DNA from: Betaproteobacteria bacterium
Lineage (GTDB): Bacteria; Pseudomonadota; Gammaproteobacteria; Burkholderiales; Burkholderiaceae_C
DNA: 5,697 bases
Direction of reading: 5' to 3'
NCBI GenBank assembly: GCA_025354965.1
Contig: JANXLW010000128.1
Coordinates: 1 to 5,697 of the forward strand
Position numbers and translations under genes: made by a program. The notes below the pieces were generated by a model. That model did not search any database. It was not told the origin of the DNA and saw only the letters and a list, made by a program, of their open reading frames with translations. Each line of letters starts with the position of its first letter. The stretch's first letter is position 1. Positions 5,414 through 5,697 of the stretch are shown in pieces.

Positions 5414-5467
5414 TTACCCCTCCATCCCTCTTTTCAACCGCCACTGCTTGACCAGCGCATAAATAGC
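5414..5467 (-). other. Unidentified C-terminal coding tail fused behind the ATPase fragment
   Basis: After the ATPase homology ends, a different minus-strand frame reads PAIYALVKQWRLKRGMEG and stops with TAA at 5416-5414. The composition (aromatic, then basic) looks like a real protein C-terminus, but I do not recognise it. It may be the end of the same ATPase after an internal deletion, or the end of another gene brought in by recombination. It could also be chance. Confidence 0.25.
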
Positions 5468-5682
5468 CGGTATCCAGCGACCTCTGCCATGCGCTTGATC
5501 TCGTTCAGCAGCACGGTTTTGCCTACCCCTCGCAAACCCGTCAGTAGCATGCTTTTCTCGGGTTTTTTCTGTTTCACCCTGCCCAACAGAACTCGCGCCT
5601 GTTCAAGAATGGGGTCTCGTCCCACCAACTCAGGTGGCGGCGAACCAGCGCCGGGAGAAAAGGGATTTTTGATCGGGTCCAT
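5434..5682 (-). pseudogene. AAA-type P-loop ATPase, N-terminal fragment
   Basis: This is the N-terminal part of an AAA_16-like P-loop ATPase related to stand-alone ATP-binding proteins of Burkholderiales that open with MDPIKNPFSPGAGSPPPELVGRD. The Walker A motif is visible as GLRGVGKT (49-56), followed by VLLNEIKRMAEVAGYR. Relatives, as I recall them, continue for some 300 or more residues with Walker B, sensor and winged-helix parts. Here homology stops at about residue 72 (base 5467), and the frame ends after ten unrelated residues with TGA at 5436-5434. The start at 5682 has a distant SD (AGGT, 10 bases away). The window ends 15 bases upstream, so its promoter is barely covered. It is almost certainly non-functional: it can bind nucleotide at best and lacks Walker B. 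It converges on vapC. Confidence 0.8.
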
Positions 5683-5697
5683 GGTTTTATACCTATT

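Overview
The window looks like chromosomal DNA from a GC-rich betaproteobacterium, most likely a member of the Comamonadaceae (Rhodoferax/Polaromonas-like). That placement is inference: it rests on the style of the Spy-like lipoprotein, the Fnr protein, the small signal peptidase and the NylB-like hydrolase, not on a marker gene. Almost everything from base 1 to about 4680 is transcribed from the minus strand. A plus-strand toxin-antitoxin pair sits near the right end.

Reading the minus-strand genes in order of transcription: (a) a SHOCT-PspC membrane protein gene (4256-3921) is followed 7 bases later by a small type I signal peptidase gene (3913-3404). The peptidase keeps its Ser/Lys catalytic pair but appears to have lost an out-of-frame internal segment that carried the GDNRDNSxDSR box, so I call it a pseudogene. 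(b) An intergenic region of about 130 bases contains a near-perfect 14-base inverted repeat ending at the fnr ribosome-binding site. (c) An fnr-type oxygen-sensing regulator (GTG start at 3276, stop at 2476) with all four cluster cysteines is followed by a serine beta-lactamase-like / 6-aminohexanoate-dimer-hydrolase-like enzyme (2432-1158). (d) A Spy/CpxP-like periplasmic lipoprotein (1021-551) lies upstream of an OmpR/CpxR-type response regulator (501-1, cut by the window edge). Together these look like an envelope-stress module whose histidine kinase would lie beyond base 1.

The right end (4400-5697) is a patch of rearranged accessory DNA. A complete vapBC-type module (AbrB-fold antitoxin and PIN toxin, 14-base overlap) has its own strong promoter and a perfect 9-base inverted-repeat operator. 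It lies between two broken minus-strand genes: a GNAT acetyltransferase lacking its N-terminal half, and a P-loop ATPase reduced to its N-terminal 70 or so residues. No RNA gene, CRISPR array, intact insertion sequence or replication origin was seen.

I do not see a convincing new multi-gene system. The observations most worth checking are the internally deleted signal peptidase, the inverted repeat in front of fnr, and the toxin-antitoxin module between two gene fragments.
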